The position numbers and the translations under genes were made by a program. This document shows positions 16,355 through 24,613 of a stretch of DNA of 64,000 nt, piece after piece. The notes under the pieces are model-generated. The model was given only the letters and a program-made list of their open reading frames with translations, was not told the DNA's origin and ran no database searches. The DNA lies in contig NZ_CP034145.1 of NCBI RefSeq assembly GCF_003856835.1, positions 558,001-622,000 of the forward strand. The letters are read 5' to 3'. Source of the DNA: Haloplanus aerogenes. GTDB lineage: Archaea > Halobacteriota > Halobacteria > Halobacteriales > Haloferacaceae. Numbering within the stretch: position 1 is the first letter of the stretch; each line of letters starts with the position of its first letter.

Positions 16355-16930
16355 ATGAATTGCCCGCAGTGTGGCGGCACGCTCGCCACGTACACCCTGG
16401 ACGGCGAGGAGGCGTCCGTCTGTGAGGACTGCGGCTACGTCGGCATCGCGGCCGAACACCGGGGTGAGCCCCGGACGATCGAGTCGTGGGACGATGCCCT
16501 CCGCCGATTTTACCGCGCCCACGGGAGCGACGGAGCCCCGAGCGTCGACCTCAAGCCCCCGCTCTCCCGACCTGCGACCGGATCGACCGAGGAGGGCGAG
16601 TCGTGGGACGACGCACTTCGTCGGTTCCACGCCCGGCAGACGGCCGACGTAGCGGAGTCGGACGAGGTGACGGCGGACGAATCGGCCGAGGCGGCAGACG
16701 AGGCGGCCGAGGGCTCGGACGACGAGACAGAAGGGACGGAGACGATGGACGGGGCCGAGAGCGAGAATGAGGCCGACGGCGCCGATAGCGCTGCGGGCGA
16801 GAGAGACGAAGATGTCGATGCTGACGCGGTGGGCGAGGACGACACTGCGGACGAGGATGTCGAAGCCGACGCCACGGACGAGACCGAGGACGAAAGCGAG
16901 GGCGTCGAAGCCGACGCCGGCGGTCGCTGA
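16355..16930 (+). CDS. Zinc-ribbon protein with duplicated SWDDALRRF motif and long acidic tail
   Basis: A 191-aa protein. Residues 3-30 form a TFIIB-like zinc ribbon (CPQC and CEDC). The motif ESWDDALRRF appears twice, at about residues 43-52 and 84-93, each followed by an aromatic or basic patch. From about residue 105 to the end the sequence is almost entirely Asp, Glu, Ala and Gly, an extreme acidic tail. No enzymatic motif is visible. A DNA- or RNA-associated protein is plausible from the ribbon, but function is unknown. The TATA box at 16325-16332 supports ATG 16355 over the upstream GTG. Confidence 0.75.
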   Translation: MNCPQCGGTLATYTLDGEEASVCEDCGYVGIAAEHRGEPRTIESWDDALRRFYRAHGSDGAPSVDLKPPLSRPATGSTEEGESWDDALRRFHARQTADVAESDEVTADESAEAADEAAEGSDDETEGTETMDGAESENEADGADSAAGERDEDVDADAVGEDDTADEDVEADATDETEDESEGVEADAGGR

Positions 16931-17030
16931 CGGCCGTCGAGACGGGCTTGGAAATTAAGCGAGCGCGGGGCCGCCATACGGATCGCTGGAAGTCAGTGCC
17001 GGTGAGTCGCCCGCTTGGCGACGGGTCGTA

Positions 17031-18068
17031 TCAGTCCTCTGCGGGCGACTCCTGTGCCTGCCGGTTTCCGCCGCTCTCCTGTTCGTCCTGTTCTTCGTCG
17101 GATCGCGCGGCCACGAGGGCGCCGCGGGCGACGCTGTACAGGGGTTCTTCGACGCTCTTGACCTCGCTGATCGAGAACGGAATCGAGGCGTCGCGGAGGT
17201 GGTCTTCGAACAGTTTCTCGAAGCCGCGGGGGCTGGAGGTGCCGCCGGTGACGACGACGGGCACGTCCAGATCCTCCTCCACGTCCTCCTCGTCGACTTC
17301 GCGGGCGATGTTCTCGATGACGTAGTCGAGGAGGTTCTCGTAGTAGATGGCGAGTGCACCCTCGACGCCGCCCACGTCGGTGCGGAAGTCGAGTTCGAAG
17401 TCGTCTTCCTTGATCGAGGTGACCTTGTCGACCGGCGTCCCGGTGGCCTGTGCGGCCTGCTCGTCGATCCAGTCGCCACCGCGGGCGATGGAGAACTTCA
17501 TGACGGGCACGGCGTAGTACGACAGGCAGACGTTGGTCATGCCTGCACCGAAGGAGACGCCGAGGCCGGTGAAGTTGTGGTTGGCGAGTTCGGAGTAGAT
17601 GACGGCCATCCCCTCGTTGATCGGTTCCGTCTCGTAGCCCATGTCGCCGAGCATCGACTCCAGCGTCTTCTCGTGATAGAGAGTGGAAAGGTCGGAGTCG
17701 ATGGGGTCGGCGGGCGAGGAGAAGTAGAGACGCTCGCCGGGGTGGTTCGGCTGGCCCACCACCTGTTCGGTGATGAGCTTGATCATCGGAATCGCCGAGG
17801 ACTCCTCGGAGGAGAGGATGCCGTGTTGCATCGGGCGACGCGTTTCCTCGTTGAAAATGTTCGCGAAGTTGAGGGCGTCGTCACCGACGACGTACACCTT
17901 GTCGTCCTTCCGGATGTGGAGGACGTCGCTCCGCGAGAGCATCTGCTCTGCCATGTCGGAGTACTCGATTTCGACGAAGGAGTTGCGCTGCTGGACGAAA
18001 ACCGTCTCCGCGCCCTCCTGCTGTGCCGAGATGAGGTTCATGGTGCCGACGTCTAGGCCTTTTGCCAT
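17031..18068 (-). CDS. Actin-like ATPase (MreB/salactin-type)
   Basis: A 345-aa protein with the actin/Hsp70-fold nucleotide motifs: phosphate-1 loop GLDVGTMNL near the N-terminus, phosphate-2 loop [12 protein letters not shown] near the middle, and adenosine motif [12 protein letters not shown] near residue 270. The tail is acidic and disordered. This resembles conserved haloarchaeal actin homologues such as salactin, which forms dynamic filaments. Whether it is the orthologue cannot be decided here. ATG 18068 begins MAKGLDVG and lies 28 nt after a TATA-like box; the longer frame to 18095 is unlikely. The gene follows a membrane-protein gene on the same strand. Confidence 0.8.
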   Translation of the reverse strand: MAKGLDVGTMNLISAQQEGAETVFVQQRNSFVEIEYSDMAEQMLSRSDVLHIRKDDKVYVVGDDALNFANIFNEETRRPMQHGILSSEESSAIPMIKLITEQVVGQPNHPGERLYFSSPADPIDSDLSTLYHEKTLESMLGDMGYETEPINEGMAVIYSELANHNFTGLGVSFGAGMTNVCLSYYAVPVMKFSIARGGDWIDEQAAQATGTPVDKVTSIKEDDFELDFRTDVGGVEGALAIYYENLLDYVIENIAREVDEEDVEEDLDVPVVVTGGTSSPRGFEKLFEDHLRDASIPFSISEVKSVEEPLYSVARGALVAARSDEEQDEQESGGNRQAQESPAED

Positions 18069-18092
18069 ACGCGTGTGATGCCCCGTCGCCAT

Positions 18093-18100
18093 CATAAACG
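18093..18100 (-). promoter_or_regulatory. TATA-like box for the actin-like gene
   Basis: On the minus strand CGTTTATG is centred about 28 nt before ATG 18068. Confidence 0.55.
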
Positions 18101-18129
18101 TTCGCCAAAGTGTCCGACCGCTTACCTAG

Positions 18130-18147
18130 GTCTGACGGGCGTCAGAC
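18130..18147. repeat. 8-bp inverted repeat upstream of the actin-like promoter
   Basis: GTCTGACG and CGTCAGAC are separated by 2 nt and sit about 30 nt upstream of the TATA-like box. The position is suitable for an activator or repressor site. Confidence 0.4.
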
Positions 18148-18201
18148 GGTCGAAAACGGCGAATTACGGAATCGGGAGACGGAGGCGTGAGATGGCCGAT
18201 G

Positions 18202-19128
18202 TCAGGACGAAAAGAGTTTCTTCGCGCGGTCGACGAGTCCGCCGTCGTCGTCTTCGGTCGCTATCTCCTCGGCCTCCTGTTGCTTTCGGAGTTCCGTCAG
18301 CGCCGCCGTCTGGTCGTCGACGCCGGACGAGGAGTCCGTCTCGCGCTCCCGGCCTTGCAGTTTCCGCAGGTTCGACAGCGCGTCGTCGACGTTGCTTCCC
18401 GAGGAACGGACGGTCGTCGCCTCCGCGTTCTCGAACGCCTCGCGGTCTACCTCCACGTCGCTCGGCGTGTTGAGTTCGAGGCGCTTGGTGTTTTTCCGGT
18501 TGACGCCACCCCACGAGAGGTCGGCGTCCGCCATCGCCTCGTCGATGTCGCGGCGCACCTGTTCGTCGGAGACCGTTTCGCCCGTCTCACCCGTCCCGCT
18601 CGCCTCGCTCGTCTCCGCGCGCACCTCGGCCGCGCGCTCGCCCGGCGTGGCGCGTTCGACCTGGTGGCCGACCAGCGCTGCGCCCGTCGCGCCGACGACG
18701 GCGACGAGGCCGACGGCGTAGATGGCGACCCCCTGCGCGCTGTAATCGGGCGTGCGCGCCACGTTCCAGTTCATCGGGTACGTGGCGACGAACAGGCCGA
18801 CGGCGACGAGACACACCGCCAGCCCACCGAGCGAGACGTACGTCATCCGCTGATCGCCGGGGAGGAGGACGACCATCCCGAGCAGGATGACCGGCAACCC
18901 GACGCTGGCACACACCATCGCCACCTCGCGGATCGCCCACGCAGGCGTCCCGCCGCCGCTCGCCACGGCCGACAGCAGGAAGACGACGATCCCGATCGCA
19001 CCGAGGGCGATACCGCCGAAAAAGAGCGCGAATCCGAGATACACGTCCGTCTCCGTCTCGGGGTCACCGATGTAACGCTCGTACCACTCGAAAAGTACGT
19101 TGTCGGGGGTGCCATCCAGATCCGTCAT
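18202..19128 (-). CDS. Four-TM membrane protein with acidic cytoplasmic tail (CdpA-like?)
   Basis: A 308-aa protein. After a short N-terminus (WYERYIGDPETETDVYLGFA) come four hydrophobic helices at about residues 28-55, 67-90, 96-117 and 132-155. A long charged tail follows, mostly acidic and partly coiled. The N-terminal pattern resembles the membrane domain I associate with haloarchaeal cell-division protein CdpA (formerly a DUF), but I hold that with limited confidence. It is directly upstream of the actin-like gene on the same strand, 133 nt away, which fits a cytoskeletal or division context. An unrelated permease-like protein is the alternative. Confidence 0.6.
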   Translation of the reverse strand: MTDLDGTPDNVLFEWYERYIGDPETETDVYLGFALFFGGIALGAIGIVVFLLSAVASGGGTPAWAIREVAMVCASVGLPVILLGMVVLLPGDQRMTYVSLGGLAVCLVAVGLFVATYPMNWNVARTPDYSAQGVAIYAVGLVAVVGATGAALVGHQVERATPGERAAEVRAETSEASGTGETGETVSDEQVRRDIDEAMADADLSWGGVNRKNTKRLELNTPSDVEVDREAFENAEATTVRSSGSNVDDALSNLRKLQGRERETDSSSGVDDQTAALTELRKQQEAEEIATEDDDGGLVDRAKKLFSS

Positions 19129-19296
19129 TGCGTGGGTCTACAGGCTCATCACACATGACTGTTGGCGCCCCGTCTGACGCGGGGCTGACGCCGTTAGAGA
19201 CTGCTGTACGTCAACACCGGATGGATGGTGGGGCGCCTGTTATAGCAGACCTCGTATCCGAAGGCTTATGCTCGCAACTCGACACCCGACCACTAG

Positions 19297-20601
19297 ATGC
19301 CTTCTCGGTACGGCACTGGCGACGTACTCGTCGTCCTCGGCTGTCTCTGCTTTCTCTCCACCGTCGTCGTGGGTGCGGCGCTGGCACCCACCGGCGCGAC
19401 GAGCGCTACGACACCCGACGACGGCGACGACACGCCCCGAACCCTCGTCGGCGTGCAGGGTGTCGGTAGCTACGTCGCGGACGGCTCCGTCCGCCTCCTC
19501 GACGGCGACGAGGAGCAGTGGCGCGAGTCCTCGGCCTCCGTCTACTTCGACGTGACCAAGCTCGACAACGGCTCGGTGCTCGCGGGCTACATGGCCGACG
19601 GCTACGAGGACTGCGGTCCCTATCCGGCGCCGTGTCACCGTACCGGCTTCCGGATCATCGACCCCGACGCCGACCCCTCGCCCGAGGTAGTGTACGAGTG
19701 GTCGTTCCCGGTGCGTAACCGGGTCGCGAGCGAGGTTCACGACGTCGAACCCCTTCCCGGCGGCGGCTTCGTCCTCGCCGACATGGAACACGAACGGGTG
19801 CTGATCGTCGAGAACGGCGAGGTGACGTGGGAGTGGAACGCCGACGAGCGCTACGAGGTGCCCGAAGGCAAGGACCGGACGAAAATCGACTGGCTCCACA
19901 TCAACGACGTGGACCGCATCGGCGAGGGTCGCTTCCTCGTCTCGGTACGCAACGCCAACCAGCTCGTCATCCTCGAACGTGGCGAGGGCGTCGTCGAGGT
20001 GATCAACGAGGACCACGACGACGCGAGCGACGACGACAGGATCGTGGGCGATCCGTCGGTCCTCTACCACCAGCACAACCCGCAGTGGCTCGGTGATGGC
20101 GCGGTCCTCGTCGCCGACAGCGAGAACCACCGCGTGGTCGAACTCCACCGGACCGACGACGGGACGTGGGAGCCCGTCTGGGTGCTCCGTGGTGCCGCCG
20201 ACCAGAAGTTCAACTGGCCGCGCGATGCCGACCGCCTTCCCAACGGCAACACACTCATCACCGACACGCGCAACGCCCGCCTCGTCGAGATCAATTCCAC
20301 GGGGACCGTCGTCTGGGAACACCAGTTCGACTACCGCACCCTGCCGTACGAGGCCGACCGCCTACCGCAGGGCGAACTCGTCGGCGCCCCTACCTACGGG
20401 AACACGGCGTCGGACGGCGTCACGGCCGGCGGCTACGTGCCCGTTCTCACACCCCTCCTCCGCCTCGTCAGCGCCGCTATCCGCCTCCCGCTGTGGGTCG
20501 GCGAACTCCACCTCTTCCTGACCCTCGTCTCCATCGCGCTCGTCGGTTCGGGCGTGGTGATCCGGTGGCGCGATGGCGAGAGCGCCCCTAGCAACGATTG
20601 A
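19297..20601 (+). CDS. Arylsulfotransferase (ASST)-like membrane-anchored propeller protein
   Basis: A 434-aa protein with an N-terminal signal or anchor helix (about residues 9-30), a repeated beta-propeller body and a C-terminal helix (about 395-420). Blades are marked by HDVEPLPGGGFVLADMEHER, DWLHINDVDRIGEGRFLVS and WPRDADRLPNGNTLITDTRN, typical of the arylsulfotransferase family. Bacterial members move sulfate between phenols, but archaeal members are uncharacterised and may only bind. It probably faces outside the cell. The last codons and stop (ending PSND) are provided by the palindromic element at 20588-20669. Confidence 0.8.
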   Translation: MPSRYGTGDVLVVLGCLCFLSTVVVGAALAPTGATSATTPDDGDDTPRTLVGVQGVGSYVADGSVRLLDGDEEQWRESSASVYFDVTKLDNGSVLAGYMADGYEDCGPYPAPCHRTGFRIIDPDADPSPEVVYEWSFPVRNRVASEVHDVEPLPGGGFVLADMEHERVLIVENGEVTWEWNADERYEVPEGKDRTKIDWLHINDVDRIGEGRFLVSVRNANQLVILERGEGVVEVINEDHDDASDDDRIVGDPSVLYHQHNPQWLGDGAVLVADSENHRVVELHRTDDGTWEPVWVLRGAADQKFNWPRDADRLPNGNTLITDTRNARLVEINSTGTVVWEHQFDYRTLPYEADRLPQGELVGAPTYGNTASDGVTAGGYVPVLTPLLRLVSAAIRLPLWVGELHLFLTLVSIALVGSGVVIRWRDGESAPSND

Positions 20602-20669
20602 AAGTCGGGGCCCATCTGATCGCAGTGCAGCGTGCGATCAGATGCACAAACCGTTTCAATCGTTACTAG
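20588..20669. repeat. Hairpin element A, overlapping a stop codon
   Basis: An 82-nt nested palindrome. The outer arms are CTAGCAACGATTGAAA (20588-20603) and TTTCAATCGTTACTAG (20654-20669), 15 of 16 complementary. The inner arms CATCTGATCGCA (20613-20624) and TGCGATCAGATG (20633-20644) are exact complements. The TGA of the preceding gene lies in the left arm at 20599-20601. A CTTTTTG box at about 20672-20678, just outside the right arm, is placed to start the Nudix transcript. It resembles palindrome-type non-autonomous elements. Confidence 0.8.
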
Positions 20670-20701
20670 AGCTTTTTGACTCGCTGTCGTTGACCACCTG
20701 T

Positions 20702-21298
20702 ATGGACGACACAGCCGACGAAACGGGCGACAGCGACGATCTCCAGTGGGCGACGACTGGCACGGCCGTCGACTACACCTGCCCCGGCTTCGACGTGCGT
20801 CGGGACGAGGTAACCCTTCCCGACGGCACCGAGACCGACTACCACTACGTCGACGAACCCGCGGCCGTCGTCGTCCTGCCCTTCACGCCCGAGGGCGACG
20901 TGGTCGTCATCGAGGAGTGGCGGCAGGCGGTCGGGCGCGTAAACCGCGGCCTGCCGGCGGGGTCGGTCGAAGACCTCGACGGCGACCTCGCAACCGCTGC
21001 CCGGCGCGAACTTCGGGAGGAGACGGGCTACGAGGCGGGGAGCGTCACCCACCTGTTCTCCGCGGAGCCGACCAACGGCATCGCCAACTCCGTCCACCAC
21101 CACTTCGTCGCCCGCGACTGTACGCCGACCGGGGAACGCGACCTCGATTTCAACGAGAGCATCCGGGTCGAAACGGCCGACTACGACGCGTTACTGGCGA
21201 TGGCGCTCGATGGCGACTTACGCGACGGGCGGGCGATGCACGCGCTGGCGCAGTACGAACTGCGCTTGGGTGTCGGCGCCGAACCTAGTAACGATTGA
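20702..21298 (+). CDS. NUDIX hydrolase (ADP-ribose pyrophosphatase-like)
   Basis: A 198-aa cytosolic protein. The Nudix box is GSVEDLDGDLATAARRELRE followed by ETGY, with the catalytic REUxEE core intact and one extra residue in the loop before it. The preceding strands (VVIEEWRQAVGRVNRGLPAG) match ADP-ribose or nucleotide-sugar pyrophosphatases. It likely hydrolyses an NDP-X compound with Mg2+. ATG 20702 is chosen over the in-frame upstream codons, which lie in the hairpin element. The gene is bracketed by perfect inverted 16-mers (20654-20669 and 21285-21300), and its last residues PSND come from that repeat. Confidence 0.88.
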   Translation: MDDTADETGDSDDLQWATTGTAVDYTCPGFDVRRDEVTLPDGTETDYHYVDEPAAVVVLPFTPEGDVVVIEEWRQAVGRVNRGLPAGSVEDLDGDLATAARRELREETGYEAGSVTHLFSAEPTNGIANSVHHHFVARDCTPTGERDLDFNESIRVETADYDALLAMALDGDLRDGRAMHALAQYELRLGVGAEPSND

Positions 21299-21300
21299 AA
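21285..21300 (+). repeat. Second copy of the hairpin-element terminus, overlapping the Nudix stop codon
   Basis: CTAGTAACGATTGAAA, the exact inverted complement of the right arm of element A. TGA 21296-21298 of the Nudix gene lies inside it. There is no local hairpin partner downstream, so this is a solitary end. Confidence 0.75.
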
Positions 21301-21358
21301 ACTATAGCCATCGCTCGCGGCCGTGAAAAAATGAAGAAGTCGGGGGCTGATTGCCGGG

Positions 21359-23284
21359 TTAGTCGTCGGCCGGAGCCTGACCGCCGGAGCCGGAGACGCC
21401 CGTGCCCGGACCCGCGGTGATGTCGAGGTCTTCGAGCGTCTCGTCGGTGACGACGCCGTCGACCCAGCCACGGTGGCTGTAGTACTCCTCTTTCATCTCG
21501 GCGAGTTCGCAGAGTTCACCCTCGGAGCCGCGCTGGCCGGGGATGGCTTCCTCGTCGCCTTCGACGAAGCGACCCGGGAGCGAGTCGTCGGAGCCGTCGA
21601 AGCCGGCGAGGTTGTTGAAGTAGCGTTCGAGGTTGTACACGCGCTCACCGGCCGTCATGAGCTCGTTCTCCGAGAGGTCACGGCCGGTCATGCCGTTGTA
21701 CTGCTTGATGTACTCCTCGATGCCTTCCGCGAACGCGTTGAACTTGCAGATGTCGAACGAGTCGGAGATGGCGTGCAGGTCCTGGAAGGTTGCACACAGC
21801 TCGCCTTTGCCCTCCCACTCGTAGGGATCGACCTTCTCCGGGATGCCGAGAATCTCGGCAGCCGGCGTGTAGCCGCGCAGGTGGCAGGCGCCACGGTTCG
21901 AGGTGGCGTAGCCGATGCCCATACCCTTCATGCAGCGCGGGTCGTAGGCGGCGATGGTCTGGCCCTTGACGTCGAGCCGGCAGTCGTGGGCGTCCTTCTC
22001 CTCGGCCATGCGTTCCGCGCCCATGGCGAGCAGGTCGCCGAGGTCGCTGGAGCGCTTGCCGGTCTCCTCGATGAGGTCGATCATGTGCTCCTCGTCGCCC
22101 CAGTCGATGCCGGCGTCGAGTTTGCCCTTGTCGGTCATCTCCATCGCCATGGCGAAGAGGTTCCCCATGTCGATGGTGTCGAGACCCATGTCGTTACAGC
22201 GGTCGATCATGACCGCGATGGAGTCGCGGTCGTCGTTGCTGGAGTTGGTGCCGAGGGCCCACGCACTCTCGTACTCGTAGGACTCCATCCGGACGTTCAT
22301 GTCCTGGCCCTTGTGCTTGTAGTTGACCTCGACTTCCTTCTTACAGGCGACGGGGCAGGAGTGACAGGTGGGCTCGTCGACGAGGATGTTCTCGCGAACG
22401 TTCTCGCCGCTGATCTTCTCGGCCTCGACGTCCGTGCCTTCGGCCTCGTTCATCGCGAAGGAGGACGTGTACTGCCCGTTCTTCGTCGGGTGACCGTCCA
22501 TCTCCTCCGTGATGTTCATCAGGACGTTCGTACCGTACATCGAGAGCGCGCCCTCGTTGGGCGCGGTGACATCGGACTCCTGAATGACCTGCATCGCCTG
22601 CCGGGCACCCTCGCCGAACGTGTCGGAGTCCGCGGGCTTGGGCATCTTCGTGCCGGATTTGACGACGACGGCCTTCAGGCCCTTGTTGCCCATCACACAG
22701 CCGGTACCGCCACGGCCGGAGGCACGGTCGTCCTCGTTGATGATGCAGGCGTGACGGGCCTCGTTCTCGCCACCGGGACCGATGGCCATGATGGAGAGGT
22801 TCTTGCCGTAGGACCCCTCGACTTCCTCCTCAACGATCTCTCGGGTCTCGTGCGTACCCTTGCCCCACAGGTGGGAGGCGTCACGGAGTTCGACCTCGCC
22901 GTCCTCGACGACGGCGTAGACCGGATCCTCGCTCTGGCCTTCGAAGACCAGGCCGTCGAAGCCGGACCATTTGAGTCGGGCGCCGGACCAACCGCCGTGG
23001 TGGGAGTCGGTGACCGTCCCCGTGAGCGGGGACTTGGTACAGATGGCGATCCGACCGCTCATGACGGCCTGCGATCCCGTGAGCGGGCCGTTCATGAACA
23101 CGAGCCGGTTGTCCGGCCCGAGCGGGTCGACATCCGGCCCGGCGTCGAAGACGTATTTCACGCCGAGGCCGCGTCCGCCGATGTATTTCTTCGCGTCCTC
23201 GTCGTCGACGCCCTGATAGGAGACGTCGCCCGAACCGAGGTCCACGTGCGCTACGTGATCTCTGAATCCGCCTAAGTCTGTCAT
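21359..23284 (-). CDS. Aldehyde ferredoxin oxidoreductase (tungsten/molybdopterin, AOR family)
   Basis: A 641-aa enzyme, the usual length for the family. The N-terminal beta domain contains YIGGRGLGVKYVFD, and the cofactor region includes TDSHHGGWSGARLKWSGFDG and EDDRASGRGGTGCVMGNKGL. The 4Fe-4S ligands are in CHSCPVAC, with the fourth in FDICKFN. It oxidises aldehydes to acids with ferredoxin as acceptor, using a W or Mo bis-pterin. Haloarchaea have several paralogues with different aldehydes, so the substrate is open. It is monocistronic and convergent with the Nudix gene. A 10-bp palindrome lies 4 nt upstream of its ATG. Confidence 0.92.
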   Translation of the reverse strand: MTDLGGFRDHVAHVDLGSGDVSYQGVDDEDAKKYIGGRGLGVKYVFDAGPDVDPLGPDNRLVFMNGPLTGSQAVMSGRIAICTKSPLTGTVTDSHHGGWSGARLKWSGFDGLVFEGQSEDPVYAVVEDGEVELRDASHLWGKGTHETREIVEEEVEGSYGKNLSIMAIGPGGENEARHACIINEDDRASGRGGTGCVMGNKGLKAVVVKSGTKMPKPADSDTFGEGARQAMQVIQESDVTAPNEGALSMYGTNVLMNITEEMDGHPTKNGQYTSSFAMNEAEGTDVEAEKISGENVRENILVDEPTCHSCPVACKKEVEVNYKHKGQDMNVRMESYEYESAWALGTNSSNDDRDSIAVMIDRCNDMGLDTIDMGNLFAMAMEMTDKGKLDAGIDWGDEEHMIDLIEETGKRSSDLGDLLAMGAERMAEEKDAHDCRLDVKGQTIAAYDPRCMKGMGIGYATSNRGACHLRGYTPAAEILGIPEKVDPYEWEGKGELCATFQDLHAISDSFDICKFNAFAEGIEEYIKQYNGMTGRDLSENELMTAGERVYNLERYFNNLAGFDGSDDSLPGRFVEGDEEAIPGQRGSEGELCELAEMKEEYYSHRGWVDGVVTDETLEDLDITAGPGTGVSGSGGQAPADD

Positions 23285-23287
23285 GGT

Positions 23288-23297
23288 AACGTACGTT
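23288..23297. promoter_or_regulatory. AACGTACGTT palindrome just upstream of the AOR start codon
   Basis: A perfect 10-bp palindrome 4-13 nt before ATG 23284 (minus strand), followed upstream by an AT-rich stretch TTTATTAC that may hold the TATA box. The placement would let a bound protein block initiation. Confidence 0.4.
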
Positions 23298-23532
23298 AGT
23301 TTATTACACCTCCATGCTGTTAGTCGTTGCTTCGGGGATGTAATTGTATCCGGTTACGTGGTTGGCTGAGGGGGCCGCCGTGTGGTGAAAATCTGTCACG
23401 AATCACCGGATAATTCCCGACAATTCGGGCCGCTGTGCCGCCCGCCTCGATCCGCCGAAATCGAGGTTGAGCGGCGCCAGCCGGCAGGCCGACCCCGAAG
23501 CCGCTTTACGCGTCGGTCGGCTACCCCCGGCA

Positions 23533-24603
23533 ATGAGCGAGCCGAGCCCCGAAGTGTACGAACAGGGGAAGGGCATGGACGCCCACAATCAGGTGATGCG
23601 GGAGATTCGCTCCCGCAAGGAGAAACACTACGATCCGCACGAGCCGACGCGGGTGTGGCTCGACGAGGATCGGACACCGGACGGCGTCTACCAGTCGCTC
23701 ACGATCATCTTGAACACCGGTGGCTGTCGCTGGGCGCGGGCCGGCGGCTGTACCATGTGTGGTTACGTTGCCGAATCCGTCGAGGGTGGATCGGTCCCTC
23801 ACGACGCTCTCATGGATCAGATCGACGCCTGCCTCGACCACGAACGCGAGAACGCCGACGAGCCGTCGGGCCTGATCAAGATCTACACCTCCGGCTCCTT
23901 CCTCGACGAGCGTGAAGTCGGCGCCGAGACCCGGGCCGCCATCGCCGAGACGTTCGCCGACCGCGACCGCATCGTCGTCGAGTCGCTTCCCGACTTCGTC
24001 GATCGCGAGAAACTCGCGGACTTCACGGATCGCGGCCTCGCGACCGACGTGGCGGTGGGCCTCGAAACCGCGACCGACCGCGTCCGCCACGACTGCGTGA
24101 ACAAGTACTTCGACTTCGAGGATTTCGTCGCGGCGACGGAGGAAGCCGAGGCCGCCGGCGCCGGCGTCAAGGCCTACCTCCTCATGAAGCCCCCGTTCCT
24201 CACGGAATCCGAAGCGGTGGAGGATATGGTCGACTCCGTCCGTCGGTGCGCCGAGTACTGCCACACCGTCTCGATGAACCCCTGTAACGTCCAGCGGTAC
24301 ACGATGGTCGACGAACTCTACTTCCAGGGTGGCTACCGGCCGCCGTGGCTCTGGTCGGTCGCGGACGTCCTCGAACGCACGGCCGACGCCGACGCCATCG
24401 TCGTCTCCGACCCCGTCGGCGGCGGGAGCGACCGCGGCCCGCACAACTGCGGCGAGTGCGACGAGCGGGTCGAACGCGCGATCAAGGATTTCAGCCTTCG
24501 ACAGGACCCTTCGGTGTTCGAGCAGGTGTCGTGTGACTGCGAGGCGACGTGGGAGACGGTCGTCGAGACGGAGACGGGGTACGCGATGCCGCTGGCGCGG
24601 TGA
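23533..24603 (+). CDS. raSEA: Archaeosine biosynthesis radical SAM protein RaSEA
   Basis: A 356-aa radical SAM enzyme. The cluster motif is CRWARAGGCTMC, spacing Cx7CxxC, which is diagnostic of this subfamily. Other recognisable parts are IKIYTSGSFLDERE, VVESLPDFVDREKL and VAVGLETATDRVRHDCVNKY. Together with ArcS it converts preQ0-lysine at tRNA position 15 to archaeosine. No ArcS or TGT gene lies in the window, so it acts with products encoded elsewhere. ATG 23533 begins the conserved region; the frame extends upstream without support. A hairpin element begins 10 nt after its stop. Confidence 0.9.
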   Translation: MSEPSPEVYEQGKGMDAHNQVMREIRSRKEKHYDPHEPTRVWLDEDRTPDGVYQSLTIILNTGGCRWARAGGCTMCGYVAESVEGGSVPHDALMDQIDACLDHERENADEPSGLIKIYTSGSFLDEREVGAETRAAIAETFADRDRIVVESLPDFVDREKLADFTDRGLATDVAVGLETATDRVRHDCVNKYFDFEDFVAATEEAEAAGAGVKAYLLMKPPFLTESEAVEDMVDSVRRCAEYCHTVSMNPCNVQRYTMVDELYFQGGYRPPWLWSVADVLERTADADAIVVSDPVGGGSDRGPHNCGECDERVERAIKDFSLRQDPSVFEQVSCDCEATWETVVETETGYAMPLAR

Positions 24604-24613
24604 CCCTTCGGAG

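Noticed and set aside
17199-18056. 285-codon plus-strand open frame
   Set aside because: Antisense to the actin-like gene, whose nucleotide motifs are unmistakable on the minus strand.
21340-21351. TCGGGGGCTGAT shared with 38622-38633
   Set aside because: A 12-nt match is expected by chance several times in 64 kb of GC-rich DNA, and the contexts are unrelated.
21473-23275. 600-codon plus-strand open frame
   Set aside because: It is antisense to the aldehyde ferredoxin oxidoreductase gene. Its translation is Val/Gly/Leu/Asp-rich with no motif, as expected for antisense frames in very GC-rich DNA.
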